A DNA stretch of 41,561 nucleotides from Bacteroidales bacterium UBA5833 (GTDB lineage: Bacteria > Bacteroidota > Bacteroidia > Bacteroidales > Lentimicrobiaceae). The stretch's first letter is position 1; each line of letters opens with the position of its first letter. Below, piece after piece: positions 21,890 to 30,766 of the stretch. Under the pieces are notes generated by a model. That model did no database searches. It was not told where the DNA came from and worked only from the letters and a program-made list of their open reading frames with translations. The stretch is taken from contig DJGZ01000043.1 in the NCBI GenBank assembly GCA_002433025.1, forward strand, positions 1 through 41,561, given 5' to 3'. Position numbers and translations under genes: made by a program.

Positions 21890-24727
21890 TCAGTTCTTAT
21901 CTGATGGATTGAGTTTTTCGCGCAGAAACTGGCCGGTGTATGAGTTCTCCTGATTGGCAAGATCTTCGGGAATGCCTTCAAACAGGATGTTTCCGCCTTC
22001 ATTTCCTCCTTCGGGCCCCAGGTCGATGACCCAGTCGGCACATTTGATCACGTCGAGGTTGTGTTCAATGACAATAATGCTGTTCCCTTTGGCGATCAGT
22101 GCATTGAATGATGCCAGCAGTTTGCTGATGTCGTGGAAGTGCAGGCCGGTAGTTGGTTCGTCGAAAATAAACAGGGTCGGCTTGTCGGAGGACCCTTTAA
22201 CCAGAAAGCTGGCCAGTTTGATGCGCTGCGCTTCACCGCCGCTGAGGGTGTCAGAAGATTGGCCCATACGCAGGTAGCCGAGTCCGGTTTCCGCCAGGGG
22301 CTTGAGTTTCGCTACGATCCGGCTTTCAGTGCTGTTGTTCCGCGCGTGTTTGCTGAAAAACTCAATGGCCTGATCTATGGTCAGGTCAAGGATATCGGCG
22401 ATGTTCAGGCTTTCGTAAGTTACTTCAAGCACCTCTTCCTTGAACCTTTTTCCCTTGCAGCTTTCACAGGTAAGGTGGATATCGGCCATAAACTGCATCC
22501 CGATCTGAACTACCCCTTCGCCTTCGCATTCTTCACAACGCCCGCCTTCTATGTTGAAGGAAAAATAACCGGGCTTGTAGGACCTGGTTCTGGCCAGCGG
22601 CTGTTCGGCGAACAGGCTTCTGATGTCATCGTAAGCTTTGACGTATGTGGCAGGATTTGACCGGGAGGATCTGCCTATCGGATTCTGGTCAACCATCTCC
22701 ACTTCGCTGATCTTGATGTAATCACCGGTTATTTTATCGAAACGTCCCGTCCGTTCGCCATAGCCCCCGTACATCTTTTTCAGCGAAGGGTAAAGTACCC
22801 TCTTTACCAGGGATGTTTTGCCGGATCCGCTTACGCCGGTAACGGCTACCAGAACATTGAGCGGGAATTTCACATCTATTCCCCGGAGGTTGTTTTCCCT
22901 CACCCCCGACAGGGCGATGTAATTCCTCCATTTCCGGCGGATTTTAGGCACAGGGATACCCATACGACGGGTCAGATACAGGGCGGTCAGGCTTTCCTGT
23001 TCGTTCACCAGCTGTTCATATTTCCCCTCAAACATAATCTGTCCGCCATTTTCACCCGCCATGGGCCCGATGTCGATCAGGTGATCGGCGGCATGCATGA
23101 TCTCTTCGTCGTGTTCAACCACAATGACCGAATTGCCCAGTTGCCTGAGTTGCTGCAGCACCCTGATCAAACGGTGGGTGTCGCGCGGATGAAGACCGAT
23201 GGAGGGTTCATCCAGGATATACATGGAACCTACCAGACTGCTGCCGAGGGAGGTGGCAAGGTTAATCCGTTGCGATTCTCCGCCGGAGAGGGTGGATGAA
23301 AGCCGGTTCAGGGTCAGGTAACTCAGGCCCACATCACAAAGGAACCGAAGCCTGTTGGTGATTTCCTGAAGCAGCCGCTTGACCACAGTCCTGTCGAACT
23401 CACTCAGTTCAAGAGAAGTAAAAAACTGGAGCACTTCCGAAACCGGCATCAGCACAATTTCGCTGATGCTTTTTCCGCCGACTTTAACATAGTTGGCGTC
23501 GCTCCTGAGCCGGGTTCCCCTGCACTCGGGGCATACCGTTTTTCCGCGGTAACGTGATTGAATTACACGGTATTGTATTTTATAGGTCTGCTCTTCAACA
23601 AATTTAAAAAAGGCGTTGATCCCCCCGAAGTATTTGTTTCCGTCCCAAACCAGTTGTCGCTGTTCTTCGGTGAGGTCGTACCAGGGCTTATGTACCGGAA
23701 AGTTGAATCTGTAAGCATTGTTTACCAGTTCATCTTTCCATTCGCTGAGTTTTTCTCCCCGCCAGCAGGCGATGGCATCCTCATAAACCGAAAGGCTTTT
23801 GTTGGGAATTACCAGGTCTTCGTCAATCCCGATGATACTCCCGAAACCTTCGCAGGTTTTGCAGGCACCATAGGGGTTGTTAAAGCTGAACAGGTTGGAT
23901 GTAGGTTCCTCGAAACTGATGCCGTCAGCTTCGAAGCGGTTTGAGAAGACTTCCTGTCTGATGGCGTCTCCGTGTTCAATTTCACAGATGCATTCCCCAT
24001 CTCCTTCATAAAAGGCTGTCTGCACCGAGTCGGCCAGGCGTTGCAGCAGGTCTTCATCGTCGGGCCTGATGGTTAAGCGGTCAACCACCAGGAAGTAGTT
24101 TTTATTTTCATCGGCGCCCTGTTTGATTACTTCCTCAATCCGCTCAAAGGTGCCGTTGTATTTAATTCTGCTGAATCCCTGCTGCAGCAGGATGGAAAGT
24201 TGTGTCTGCAGCGAACGGTTGTGCTTGAGCAGCAGGCGGCACATCACCGTAGCCCTGCTGTTTGCAGGCAGCTTGGTCATGTAATCGCAGACATCTGTTA
24301 CCGAATCCCGCCTGACGAGGTTTCCCGAAACAGGGGAGTAGGTCTTCCCGATACGGGCATACAGCAGTTTGATGTATTCATAAATTTCGGTAGAAGTGCC
24401 CACAGTGGACCTTGGGTTGCGGGTATTTACCTTCTGCTCTATGGCAATGGCGGGGGCAATGCCTTTGATGTATTCTACTTCAGGTTTGCTCATCCTGCCC
24501 AGGAATTGCCTGGCATAAGCGCTGAGGCTTTCCACATAGCGGCGTTGCCCTTCGGCGTATAAGGTGTCGAAGGCAAGCGAAGATTTTCCCGAACCGGACA
24601 GGCCGGTTATCACCACAAAGCGATTGCGGGGAATGGCCAGCGATATGTTCTTGAGATTGTGTACTTTAGCTCCTTTGATAAGGATGTGGGTTTCAGGCGT
24701 TTTGCCCGCCATATAGTCAGAATTCAT
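21890..24727 (-). CDS. uvrA: Excinuclease ABC subunit A (UvrA)
   Basis: The damage-sensing ATPase of nucleotide excision repair, which loads UvrB onto lesions. At 945 residues it is full length. Walker A of ABC domain I is at 42-50 (GLSGSGKSS), followed by the UvrA-specific LYAEGQRRYVESLSAYARQF. The first zinc module is present (CKTCEGFG...CPECRGTRL), then signature LSGGESQRINLA and Walker B MYILDEPSIGLH. The second half has Walker A GVSGSGKTSL (near 635), the zinc finger CEECEGEG...CESCKGKRF, LSGGEAQRIKLA and FIFDEPTTGLH. It starts at MNSDYMAGKT (24727); M6 is an alternative. It is divergent from the ECF sigma gene, each with its own promoter. Confidence 0.98.
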   Translation of the reverse strand: MNSDYMAGKTPETHILIKGAKVHNLKNISLAIPRNRFVVITGLSGSGKSSLAFDTLYAEGQRRYVESLSAYARQFLGRMSKPEVEYIKGIAPAIAIEQKVNTRNPRSTVGTSTEIYEYIKLLYARIGKTYSPVSGNLVRRDSVTDVCDYMTKLPANSRATVMCRLLLKHNRSLQTQLSILLQQGFSRIKYNGTFERIEEVIKQGADENKNYFLVVDRLTIRPDDEDLLQRLADSVQTAFYEGDGECICEIEHGDAIRQEVFSNRFEADGISFEEPTSNLFSFNNPYGACKTCEGFGSIIGIDEDLVIPNKSLSVYEDAIACWRGEKLSEWKDELVNNAYRFNFPVHKPWYDLTEEQRQLVWDGNKYFGGINAFFKFVEEQTYKIQYRVIQSRYRGKTVCPECRGTRLRSDANYVKVGGKSISEIVLMPVSEVLQFFTSLELSEFDRTVVKRLLQEITNRLRFLCDVGLSYLTLNRLSSTLSGGESQRINLATSLGSSLVGSMYILDEPSIGLHPRDTHRLIRVLQQLRQLGNSVIVVEHDEEIMHAADHLIDIGPMAGENGGQIMFEGKYEQLVNEQESLTALYLTRRMGIPVPKIRRKWRNYIALSGVRENNLRGIDVKFPLNVLVAVTGVSGSGKTSLVKRVLYPSLKKMYGGYGERTGRFDKITGDYIKISEVEMVDQNPIGRSSRSNPATYVKAYDDIRSLFAEQPLARTRSYKPGYFSFNIEGGRCEECEGEGVVQIGMQFMADIHLTCESCKGKRFKEEVLEVTYESLNIADILDLTIDQAIEFFSKHARNNSTESRIVAKLKPLAETGLGYLRMGQSSDTLSGGEAQRIKLASFLVKGSSDKPTLFIFDEPTTGLHFHDISKLLASFNALIAKGNSIIVIEHNLDVIKCADWVIDLGPEGGNEGGNILFEGIPEDLANQENSYTGQFLREKLNPSDKN

Positions 24728-24750
24728 GTTTCCGTAAGCACTTCAGGCAA

Positions 24751-24758
24751 CAAAATTA
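24751..24758 (-). promoter_or_regulatory. Candidate -7 element of uvrA
   Basis: The minus strand reads TAATTTTG, identical to the box of the probable rRNA P2 promoter. It predicts a short leader of about 16 bases. Confidence 0.5.
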
Positions 24759-24778
24759 GAGAAAATTTGGGCAGACAC

Positions 24779-24810
24779 TTGATTTTGTGAATTCAATTAC
24801 CGTATATTTG
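24779..24810 (+). promoter_or_regulatory. Promoter of the second ECF sigma-factor gene
   Basis: TTG (24779-24781), 21 bases, then TATATTTG (24803-24810). Predicted start is near 24817, leaving an unusually long leader of about 108 bases before the start codon. Confidence 0.7.
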
Positions 24811-24913
24811 TGGCTCAAAGGGTGAATTTTTCTGATCCCTGACTGTTCAGTTTATTAATTAAATTATAGGAGGCACTTATCGGATAAACATTTACGCTTT
24901 CACGTACTAACAG

Positions 24914-24920
24914 AAGGAGG
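24914..24920 (+). promoter_or_regulatory. Strong Shine-Dalgarno of the sigma-factor gene
   Basis: AAGGAGG lies 4 bases before the ATG at 24925. Other genes in this window lack anything similar, as is usual in Bacteroidota. A second AGGAGG occurs in the same leader at 24868-24873 with no start codon behind it. Confidence 0.75.
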
Positions 24921-24924
24921 CGTT

Positions 24925-25512
24925 ATGTATGCCCAGTCAATTAGCGATCAGGAGCTGATTAACAGGTATTTGTCCGGTAATGAATCAAGCCTTGAACAGT
25001 TGATTTACCGCCACAAAAACAAGGTTTTTTCTTACATCATCATGGTTGTGAAGGATAAGCAACATGCTGATGATATTTTTCAGGATACCTTCATCAAGGT
25101 GATCCATACGCTGAAATCCGGTTCATATAAGGAAGAGGGTAAATTTATCCAATGGGTGATGCGTATCGCGCACAATCTGGTGATTGACCATTTCAGGAAA
25201 TCGCGGAGAATCCCCGTTGTTGACAGTCAGAGTGAGGAGTTCAACATTATTGATAACCTCCGGATTTATGACGAATCGATAGAAGATAGGCTGATTACAG
25301 AGCAGATTCATCAGGATGTCAGGGCCCTGATTGATTTTTTACCTGCCGAGCAGCGCGATGTGCTGATGATGCGTCATTACGCCGATATGAGCTTCAAGGA
25401 AATCGCCGAACAGACCGATGTAAGCATCAATACAGCCCTGGGCCGCATGCGTTATGCCCTGATCAACCTCAGGAAAATGATTGAAAAGAAAGAAATTTCG
25501 TTGTCTGCATAA
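24925..25512 (+). CDS. ECF-type RNA polymerase sigma factor
   Basis: A 195-residue group 4 sigma factor. Region 2 (about 25-95) contains HADDIFQDTFIKVIHTLKSGSYKEEGKFIQWVMRIAHNLVIDHFRKSRR. Region 4 (about 135-188) contains FLPAEQRDVLMMRHYADMSFKEIAEQTDVSINTALGRMRYALINLRK, with its helix-turn-helix. No anti-sigma gene is adjacent: uvrA diverges on one side and a terminator follows on the other, so it is a stand-alone sigma factor controlled by transcription, translation or a distant partner. A housekeeping-type promoter, a long leader and a strong Shine-Dalgarno precede it. The start is fixed by that Shine-Dalgarno. Confidence 0.95.
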   Translation: MYAQSISDQELINRYLSGNESSLEQLIYRHKNKVFSYIIMVVKDKQHADDIFQDTFIKVIHTLKSGSYKEEGKFIQWVMRIAHNLVIDHFRKSRRIPVVDSQSEEFNIIDNLRIYDESIEDRLITEQIHQDVRALIDFLPAEQRDVLMMRHYADMSFKEIAEQTDVSINTALGRMRYALINLRKMIEKKEISLSA

Positions 25513-25535
25513 TTTTTCTTGTTTTCATGTTTGGG

Positions 25536-25565
25536 ACAGGAGGCGTAATTGCCTCCTGTTTTTTT
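25536..25565 (+). terminator. Rho-independent terminator of the ECF sigma gene
   Basis: A perfect 9-bp stem ACAGGAGGC (25536-25544) / GCCTCCTGT (25551-25559) with loop GTAATT is followed by seven Ts. It lies 24 bases after the stop codon. Confidence 0.93.
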
Positions 25566-25707
25566 GATTGGGAATCATTCCGGTTGATTTTACGGTGATT
25601 TCAGCGACGCATTTTTAATTTGGATGAAAAAGAATCTTGTCAGATAATAATCGGTTTATCTTGCCGTTACTTAATTGAAACCATCAAAAACAGAACAATC
25701 ATCGCCT

Positions 25708-25911
25708 ATGGCCAAAAACTTTACACTTCATCATTCTTTTCAGGTTCCTTTTTTGCAGCCGGCAGGGCACAACCTCAAAAACATCAGGACAAGCCCGGTC
25801 AATGCGTCGCCGAGTGAGTCGGTTATCCGGAACCTTTTAAATTACTCAAAAGCACTTGCCGTAATTCCGGACAGGATTTCGGGTAATTCCAGCCTCTTTC
25901 TGCTGAATTAG
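25708..25911 (+). CDS. Possible small protein of 67 residues
   Basis: The frame from the ATG at 25708 gives MAKNFTLHHSFQVPFLQP...SPSESVIRNLLNYSKALAVI and ends FLLN. The central part (a Pro/Ser cap, then an amphipathic helix with LLNYSKAL) has the look of small soluble Bacteroidota proteins, but I cannot name a family. Support comes from context: a terminator for the sigma gene precedes it and another terminator (25933-25970) follows its stop by 21 bases. The segment between is just large enough for one small gene. TTATCTTG (25655-25662) is a one-base-short version of the -7 box. There is no signal peptide or membrane helix. Confidence 0.5.
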   Translation: MAKNFTLHHSFQVPFLQPAGHNLKNIRTSPVNASPSESVIRNLLNYSKALAVIPDRISGNSSLFLLN

Positions 25912-25932
25912 CCAGAACCGGGAAAAAGTCCG

Positions 25933-25970
25933 AAAGGTTGCCTTGCTCAACGCACTGCAGCCTTTTTTTT
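25933..25970 (+). terminator. Rho-independent terminator after the possible small gene
   Basis: AAAGGTTGC (25933-25941) pairs with GCAGCCTTT (25957-25965) through one T-G wobble, with a 15-base loop and a run of eight Ts. It points with the plus strand. Confidence 0.75.
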
Positions 25971-25981
25971 ATGGAGGTTTT

Positions 25982-27187
25982 TCAGTTCTGCGTGATGGTC
26001 CTCGCGATTTTATCGCGCATCTCAAGGAATACCGGTCTTAAGGAACTGTTGCCATCGGTGCCGTAATTCACGATGAGCGCCATCGTGGCCTTATATTCCG
26101 GAAAGTAGTAAAGGTCGGCGCTGTAGCCAAGCTCCCTTCCGCGGTGGCCCCAGGCAAAATCCCTTTCAGGGTTGCCGATATCGATAAAGTCTTTAAAACA
26201 GGCTACGCCAATCTGTTTGCGTTCTTCAATGTCGGGATGAAAAGTCAGCATTTCGTCAAGCGAAGGCTGAGAAAGCAAGGTTTTGCTTTCAAATAAGGCA
26301 TCGGCAAACAGGTACATATCCCAGACGGTGGAATAGACACCTGTATAACCATTGCCGCTGCCGGTGTTCCAATTCGTGATGTCTCCGATGCTGCCGTTAT
26401 TATAAAGGTCATAATATCCCCGGGCGACACCCGTTTCAGGCAGAGGGTCATGCCAGTAGTAGCGTGTGTCGTTCATGCTCAGCCTGCTGATGACTTCGTC
26501 GCGAAAAACCACCGCATGCGGAACCCCGGTTGCAGATTCAATTACCATACTGATTAGCAGGTAGTTAGTATTTGAATAACCAACGGTGTCTGCAGGCCTG
26601 AACGAGAACATGGCCTCTTTATTGTAAACATATTCAAGCAACTCGCCGGCAGTCCATTTACGGGTCGGATCATTCAGAATCTGAAGGTAAAATCCCCGGT
26701 CGCCAATTACATCATAAAATCCGGTCGTATGGTTCATCAGGTTGCGGATGGTAACGGGTGCATTACCATTGCCGATTTTTTTTAGTGTATTCTCCGGAAT
26801 GTATTTATTCACAGGATCATTGAGGGAGAGGACCCCTTTTTCCTGCAACCGCATCACCGTCACGCCGATCATCATTTTGGTGACGCTGGCAATTTTCGCC
26901 ATGTGGCAGGGCTGCATGGGGATATTGCCGGCGATATCGGCCATGCCGGAGGAACCGATAAAGAAGCCCGTACTGTCCTTCACCAGCAGCGAGATACCGG
27001 GTAGTCCGCGCCTGACATAATCATCAAGGATTTTTTTATAGGCAATACTTTTTGTATTTGACTGAAATGCTGGGTTTTCCTCAACCGGACAATCCAGGGC
27101 AACAGGCTTTTTTATTTCATCGCTGCTGCAGCCTGTTATTAAAAGGCCTGTCAAGGCAAGTGCAATGACGCTCAGGATTTTGGGCAT
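25982..27187 (-). CDS. Beta-lactamase-family serine hydrolase lipoprotein
   Basis: A 401-residue class C beta-lactamase/DD-peptidase-like protein. The signal peptide ends in lipobox LLITGC (Cys near 20), so it is membrane-anchored outside the cytoplasm. The catalytic motifs are present: S101-x-x-K104 (SVTK), Y204-S-N206 and a HxG-like H348 in GHRG. Family members cleave peptides, esters or peptidoglycan stems rather than necessarily beta-lactams, so this should not be read as a resistance gene. Its start overlaps the end of the upstream barrel-like gene by 16 bases, so they form an operon. Confidence 0.88.
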   Translation of the reverse strand: MPKILSVIALALTGLLITGCSSDEIKKPVALDCPVEENPAFQSNTKSIAYKKILDDYVRRGLPGISLLVKDSTGFFIGSSGMADIAGNIPMQPCHMAKIASVTKMMIGVTVMRLQEKGVLSLNDPVNKYIPENTLKKIGNGNAPVTIRNLMNHTTGFYDVIGDRGFYLQILNDPTRKWTAGELLEYVYNKEAMFSFRPADTVGYSNTNYLLISMVIESATGVPHAVVFRDEVISRLSMNDTRYYWHDPLPETGVARGYYDLYNNGSIGDITNWNTGSGNGYTGVYSTVWDMYLFADALFESKTLLSQPSLDEMLTFHPDIEERKQIGVACFKDFIDIGNPERDFAWGHRGRELGYSADLYYFPEYKATMALIVNYGTDGNSSLRPVFLEMRDKIARTITQN

Positions 27188-27882
27188 TCAAGTTGTTTTG
27201 GGGCAGGCTTGCTTTGGCTGCCGGGGTTTTTGAAAAGGGTAAACTGAATTCCCGCCGAAAGGATGCCATTGGGCAAAAGCGGGACATAGTTTTTGATGAA
27301 TGGCACTTGCAGCCTGAAGTCGTAGTTGATGAATATCCGTCTTGAATTGTAATGGTAGCCGGCGTCATATCCGATGCCAATACCGGCGCCACCCGCAATC
27401 TGAGCCCTTGTTGGCAGTTTCTGACTGTTCCAGGTGCCGTCTGAATTCTTTACAAACTGTCCGGTTAGCAGAAAAGCATGCATATACCCAGCATGTAAGG
27501 ATGCTTCTGCTGAAAATTTCCCCAGATATCTCCTGTAACCGGCCTGCGTGGTGATCAGCACAGCGTGGTTAACATAACGATGATAATAATAGGTGAGGCC
27601 GAAGTTCTGGAACCACTTCCCTGTATAGACCTGACGCCCGCCAAGCGCGTGGGTGTTGATGTTCCTGAACATCGGATCTTTGATTGTTTCGCGCCACCCG
27701 AATTCATAATTCACTGAAAATCCGGGATGTATCGGTTGATTAAATACCGCTGTAAGTGATTTGGGCGGGTAAAGGGTTGCATTGTTCAACAGGCTGATGG
27801 AGAAGGGTTTTGATTTCCATGATTGGGCGGTAGCAATCAGGGGAATCAGGCATGCAACCAGTATCAGTATTTTATTTCTCAT
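27172..27882 (-). CDS. Outer-membrane beta-barrel-like protein
   Basis: About 236 residues from MRNKILILVA (27882). A start 13 codons upstream would lie essentially at the predicted transcription start, so it is disfavoured. After a signal peptide (ending IATAQ), the sequence alternates aromatic and small residues in strands (FSVNYEFGWRE, FGLTYYYHRYV, GYRRYLGKFSAEASLHAGY, AGIGIGYDAGYHYN), and a near-terminal strand ILSAGIQFTLF fits a small outer-membrane barrel. It ends with a proline/lysine-rich tail overlapping the serine hydrolase gene by 16 bases. Function unknown; the operon suggests an envelope role. Confidence 0.7.
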   Translation of the reverse strand: MRNKILILVACLIPLIATAQSWKSKPFSISLLNNATLYPPKSLTAVFNQPIHPGFSVNYEFGWRETIKDPMFRNINTHALGGRQVYTGKWFQNFGLTYYYHRYVNHAVLITTQAGYRRYLGKFSAEASLHAGYMHAFLLTGQFVKNSDGTWNSQKLPTRAQIAGGAGIGIGYDAGYHYNSRRIFINYDFRLQVPFIKNYVPLLPNGILSAGIQFTLFKNPGSQSKPAPKQLECPKS

Positions 27883-27931
27883 CAACAGCGTATAGATTGC
27901 CAGGCGCTTGGTTACCGGCAAATTATTCAGG

Positions 27932-27962
27932 CAAAGATAACAACTGTATCGTTGATGTCAAA
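27932..27962 (-). promoter_or_regulatory. Promoter of the barrel/serine-hydrolase operon
   Basis: On the minus strand TTTG (27962-27959), 19 bases, then TATCTTTG (27939-27932), a full consensus match. The predicted start near 27925 gives a leader of about 43 bases to the ATG at 27882. Confidence 0.82.
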
Positions 27963-28198
27963 TGATGGATTGGAAGTGTTGTCACCGCTTCAGGATTTTC
28001 ATCTTTAATTTGTAAACAGATGGCTGTCCGGAAGCGATGCTGCTGATGAACTGCTTCCGGCATTGAGAACCCGGCAGAGGCATAGGTGTACAAAAGTAAT
28101 TTGGATATAAACCAATTATCAGGCAGGACATCCATAAGCTGTCAGTATTAAATTTTTATAGCGGATCAGGCTGTCTGAAATGCCTGGTTGCCGGCAAA

Positions 28199-30766
28199 TT
28201 ACCTGACAATTATTTTTCTGGTCATACTGAAATTCACTGACGAAATCCCGGCCAGATACACTCCGGGTTTCAGGCTGACGGGCAGTACTGTCAAATCACC
28301 TTTGCCCAGCGGGGATGAGAGCACCACCCGGCCTGCAATGTCAAATAAATGCAATTCGCCGGTGATCCCGGAAGGATTGGATACGGAAAGTAGATTGCTG
28401 TGGTACCAGACAAATACGCTGTTCTGTTCCGGAATCGCAGGTCCTGCGGTAATGTGCAGGCGGAAGCGGTCGGGAATTTCTCCGGCCTGATAATTAAATA
28501 CATATCCCGGGTTTAGAGTAAGGTCTGTAATGGCGTTGGATTTTTTATCCTCGAGCAGCAGGCGGATGGAGGCGTCGAAGCCTGACAATCCGCTGGCAGT
28601 GATGGTATACGCCCCGCTGGCATCACAGCTGAAACCGATGTCAATGGTTTCATTGAAAACAAGCGGCAATTCGTTGATGCTAAGAGGGTAGGCGCCCGAC
28701 AGGGAGAAAAGCTGCGGGGCTTCTTCTATGCCCCATAGTTTGTGCGCATCGGCGCCGGCATCGAAACCTTTGGTGGCATTTTCGTTAAAACGGATAAAGG
28801 TAACATCTCTATATCCATTCCCATCCACTTCAAGTTCAAGGGTATTTGCCACATATTCCTTCAGGAACGGGCGGTTGCTGTGGACCCTTGCCGACAGGGG
28901 GATGGTGACGCTCCGGTTGTAGATATAACCCGGCCCGGCAGCTTTGACAAAAACGCCTCCCTGTGCGGGGACAATGCCGTTTGTAAGGGCGCCGATCGTA
29001 CCGTTCCACGAAATATACTGGGAACCGTTCCAGGCATAGATTGACTGCTCCGCGGCATTTACCGAAACCATATCCCAGTCGATGGCGCTCGGGAAGGGGT
29101 TGCCGATAAGGTTCCACCCGGCGCGGTCGGAATCATTTCCGGGATTGTTATATAAAAGCTGGGCGGTGACTGCCGTGCTGTTCAGTATCCCGATAAATCC
29201 GGCAGTCTGGTTCTGCGTCAGCTGCATGGAATAAGCGGTACCCGGATTCAGTAACGCGCTTGCCGGGAGATTGCGCCAGTCGCCGCTGTATTCGTCATAC
29301 TTTCTCGCCCAGATACCATTCTGGTTATCAGTGAAAACGCCACCGAAAGCAGGTTGCGGGTAGCCCATGGGAGACGACAGGAAATGAAACTGTTGATTGC
29401 TCAGGTCACGTTTTACAAGGGCGGATTTAACAGTAAGGTATTCCGACCCTATAAATGAACCGCCATTCTCAATGATGATGCTTTCACAGATTGCGGGAGT
29501 GGTCAGGGTGGGGTAGTTTTCAATGTTCCCCGGGATTATCACCACAGATGCCGGCCCCGGAATCCCGCTGCTCCAGTTTTCGTGCCGGTGCCAGTTGTCG
29601 TCAATATTACCGGACCAGGTCACGGGTGCGGCGTTGCAGTCCCTTACCATCATCACCACGGTATTGTTCATTTCATAATCGAAGCAGGGCGATATCATGA
29701 TGGCGGACACCTGATCTCCGTTTTCAGGGGTATAGGCGTATGAACTGCCTCCCGCGAAAGCCTGACTGTTATTGATCATCCACAGAAATTCATATTCCTC
29801 GTTGCCGCTTCGCTCCGGAGTGGCAGTAAAGATTACCTGCGTGCCGTTGCACAGGTTGTTAACGGCTGCTGAGAGATAGGTCCTGGTGTTGAAAGGGAGT
29901 ACCATGGCGCTTCCGTTCATCCACACGGAATCGCAGGCATTTTTGCCGAGGATCAGGTATTCGCCCGCTTCTTCGTAAAAACTCAGCGGCCCGCCGGTAC
30001 CTGTTTGTTCCATACCATTTAAACGGAACAGATCATCGCCGAATTTTTTATAGAGATAATAAATGACCCCGGGCTCGGAGGATTCTATGCCGAACTCGAA
30101 ACCCACGGCCCCGCAATATTCGCCGCTGCCCCAGATATTAAATGCCACCGGCGCCGAGTTGCAGACCGACATCAGCAGTTGATTCGAAGTAACAGGATTC
30201 GTGCTGATACAGGGTACATCACTGCCCACGGTAAGCCTCGCCTGAAAGACATCACCATTTTGAGGAAAATAAGTAAAATCGGAAACATCGAAGGCAACCC
30301 TGGTGCTGTTTACAAGCCATTCAACAGCAGGGTGGGCGCCGGCATTAAAGGTTTCAGCATGAAAAGTAACCGGTGTACCTTCAGTTACCTGCGTTTCCGG
30401 GGTTGAAATATATATGGCGGCATAAGTCGGATATACCGTAAGTGCCAATGGGTCGGACAAGGCCGAGAATCCCGTTGCGGTTACATTTACCTGAAGAATA
30501 TCGCCATTGACAGGAACATACGTGAAATCGGGGGCGTTGCTGCCTGCCGGGAAACCGTTTTTTGTCCACTGATAAACCGGATTTTGCAGTACGGGGGTGA
30601 TGGCGGTAAATGTAACCTGAGCCCCGGCACAGATTTCTTCAGTACCCGGTTTTATGGATACCTGAGAATCCGGTACGGAATTTCCGCCAGCATAACTGAA
30701 TACAACAATCATCATGAAGGTAAAGAATAACCCCGGCGCTATCAGTAAGGAAAAATTAGGTTTCAT
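28199..30766 (-). CDS. Large T9SS-exported protein with Ig/PKD-like repeats
   Basis: About 855 residues from MKPNFSLLIA (30766), which places the signal peptide at the N terminus (a longer frame adds eight polar residues). At least three Ig/PKD-like repeats are visible, each with a VTFTA...YQW...FTYxPxNGDxxxV pattern: about 38-105, 120-190 and 290-355. A segment near 385 (TWSGNIDDNWHRHENWSSGIPG) resembles the N-terminal motif of many Bacteroidota surface proteins, followed by a beta-rich region to about 770. The C-terminal roughly 70 residues (HLFDIAGRVVLSS...LKPGVYLAGI) form a T9SS sorting domain. It is probably a surface adhesin or matrix protein; no enzyme motif is seen. Confidence 0.82.
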   Translation of the reverse strand: MKPNFSLLIAPGLFFTFMMIVVFSYAGGNSVPDSQVSIKPGTEEICAGAQVTFTAITPVLQNPVYQWTKNGFPAGSNAPDFTYVPVNGDILQVNVTATGFSALSDPLALTVYPTYAAIYISTPETQVTEGTPVTFHAETFNAGAHPAVEWLVNSTRVAFDVSDFTYFPQNGDVFQARLTVGSDVPCISTNPVTSNQLLMSVCNSAPVAFNIWGSGEYCGAVGFEFGIESSEPGVIYYLYKKFGDDLFRLNGMEQTGTGGPLSFYEEAGEYLILGKNACDSVWMNGSAMVLPFNTRTYLSAAVNNLCNGTQVIFTATPERSGNEEYEFLWMINNSQAFAGGSSYAYTPENGDQVSAIMISPCFDYEMNNTVVMMVRDCNAAPVTWSGNIDDNWHRHENWSSGIPGPASVVIIPGNIENYPTLTTPAICESIIIENGGSFIGSEYLTVKSALVKRDLSNQQFHFLSSPMGYPQPAFGGVFTDNQNGIWARKYDEYSGDWRNLPASALLNPGTAYSMQLTQNQTAGFIGILNSTAVTAQLLYNNPGNDSDRAGWNLIGNPFPSAIDWDMVSVNAAEQSIYAWNGSQYISWNGTIGALTNGIVPAQGGVFVKAAGPGYIYNRSVTIPLSARVHSNRPFLKEYVANTLELEVDGNGYRDVTFIRFNENATKGFDAGADAHKLWGIEEAPQLFSLSGAYPLSINELPLVFNETIDIGFSCDASGAYTITASGLSGFDASIRLLLEDKKSNAITDLTLNPGYVFNYQAGEIPDRFRLHITAGPAIPEQNSVFVWYHSNLLSVSNPSGITGELHLFDIAGRVVLSSPLGKGDLTVLPVSLKPGVYLAGISSVNFSMTRKIIVR

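Noticed and set aside
21884..21905. Hairpin ATCAGAT/ATCTGAT at the end of uvrA as a terminator
   Set aside because: It spans the stop codon and has no U-run after it.
22133..22660. Plus-strand frame of 175 codons
   Set aside because: It lies wholly antisense to uvrA and has no independent evidence.
25982..27187. Antibiotic-resistance beta-lactamase
   Set aside because: The motifs fit the broad serine hydrolase family, whose members mostly act on other substrates. Nothing points specifically to beta-lactam hydrolysis.
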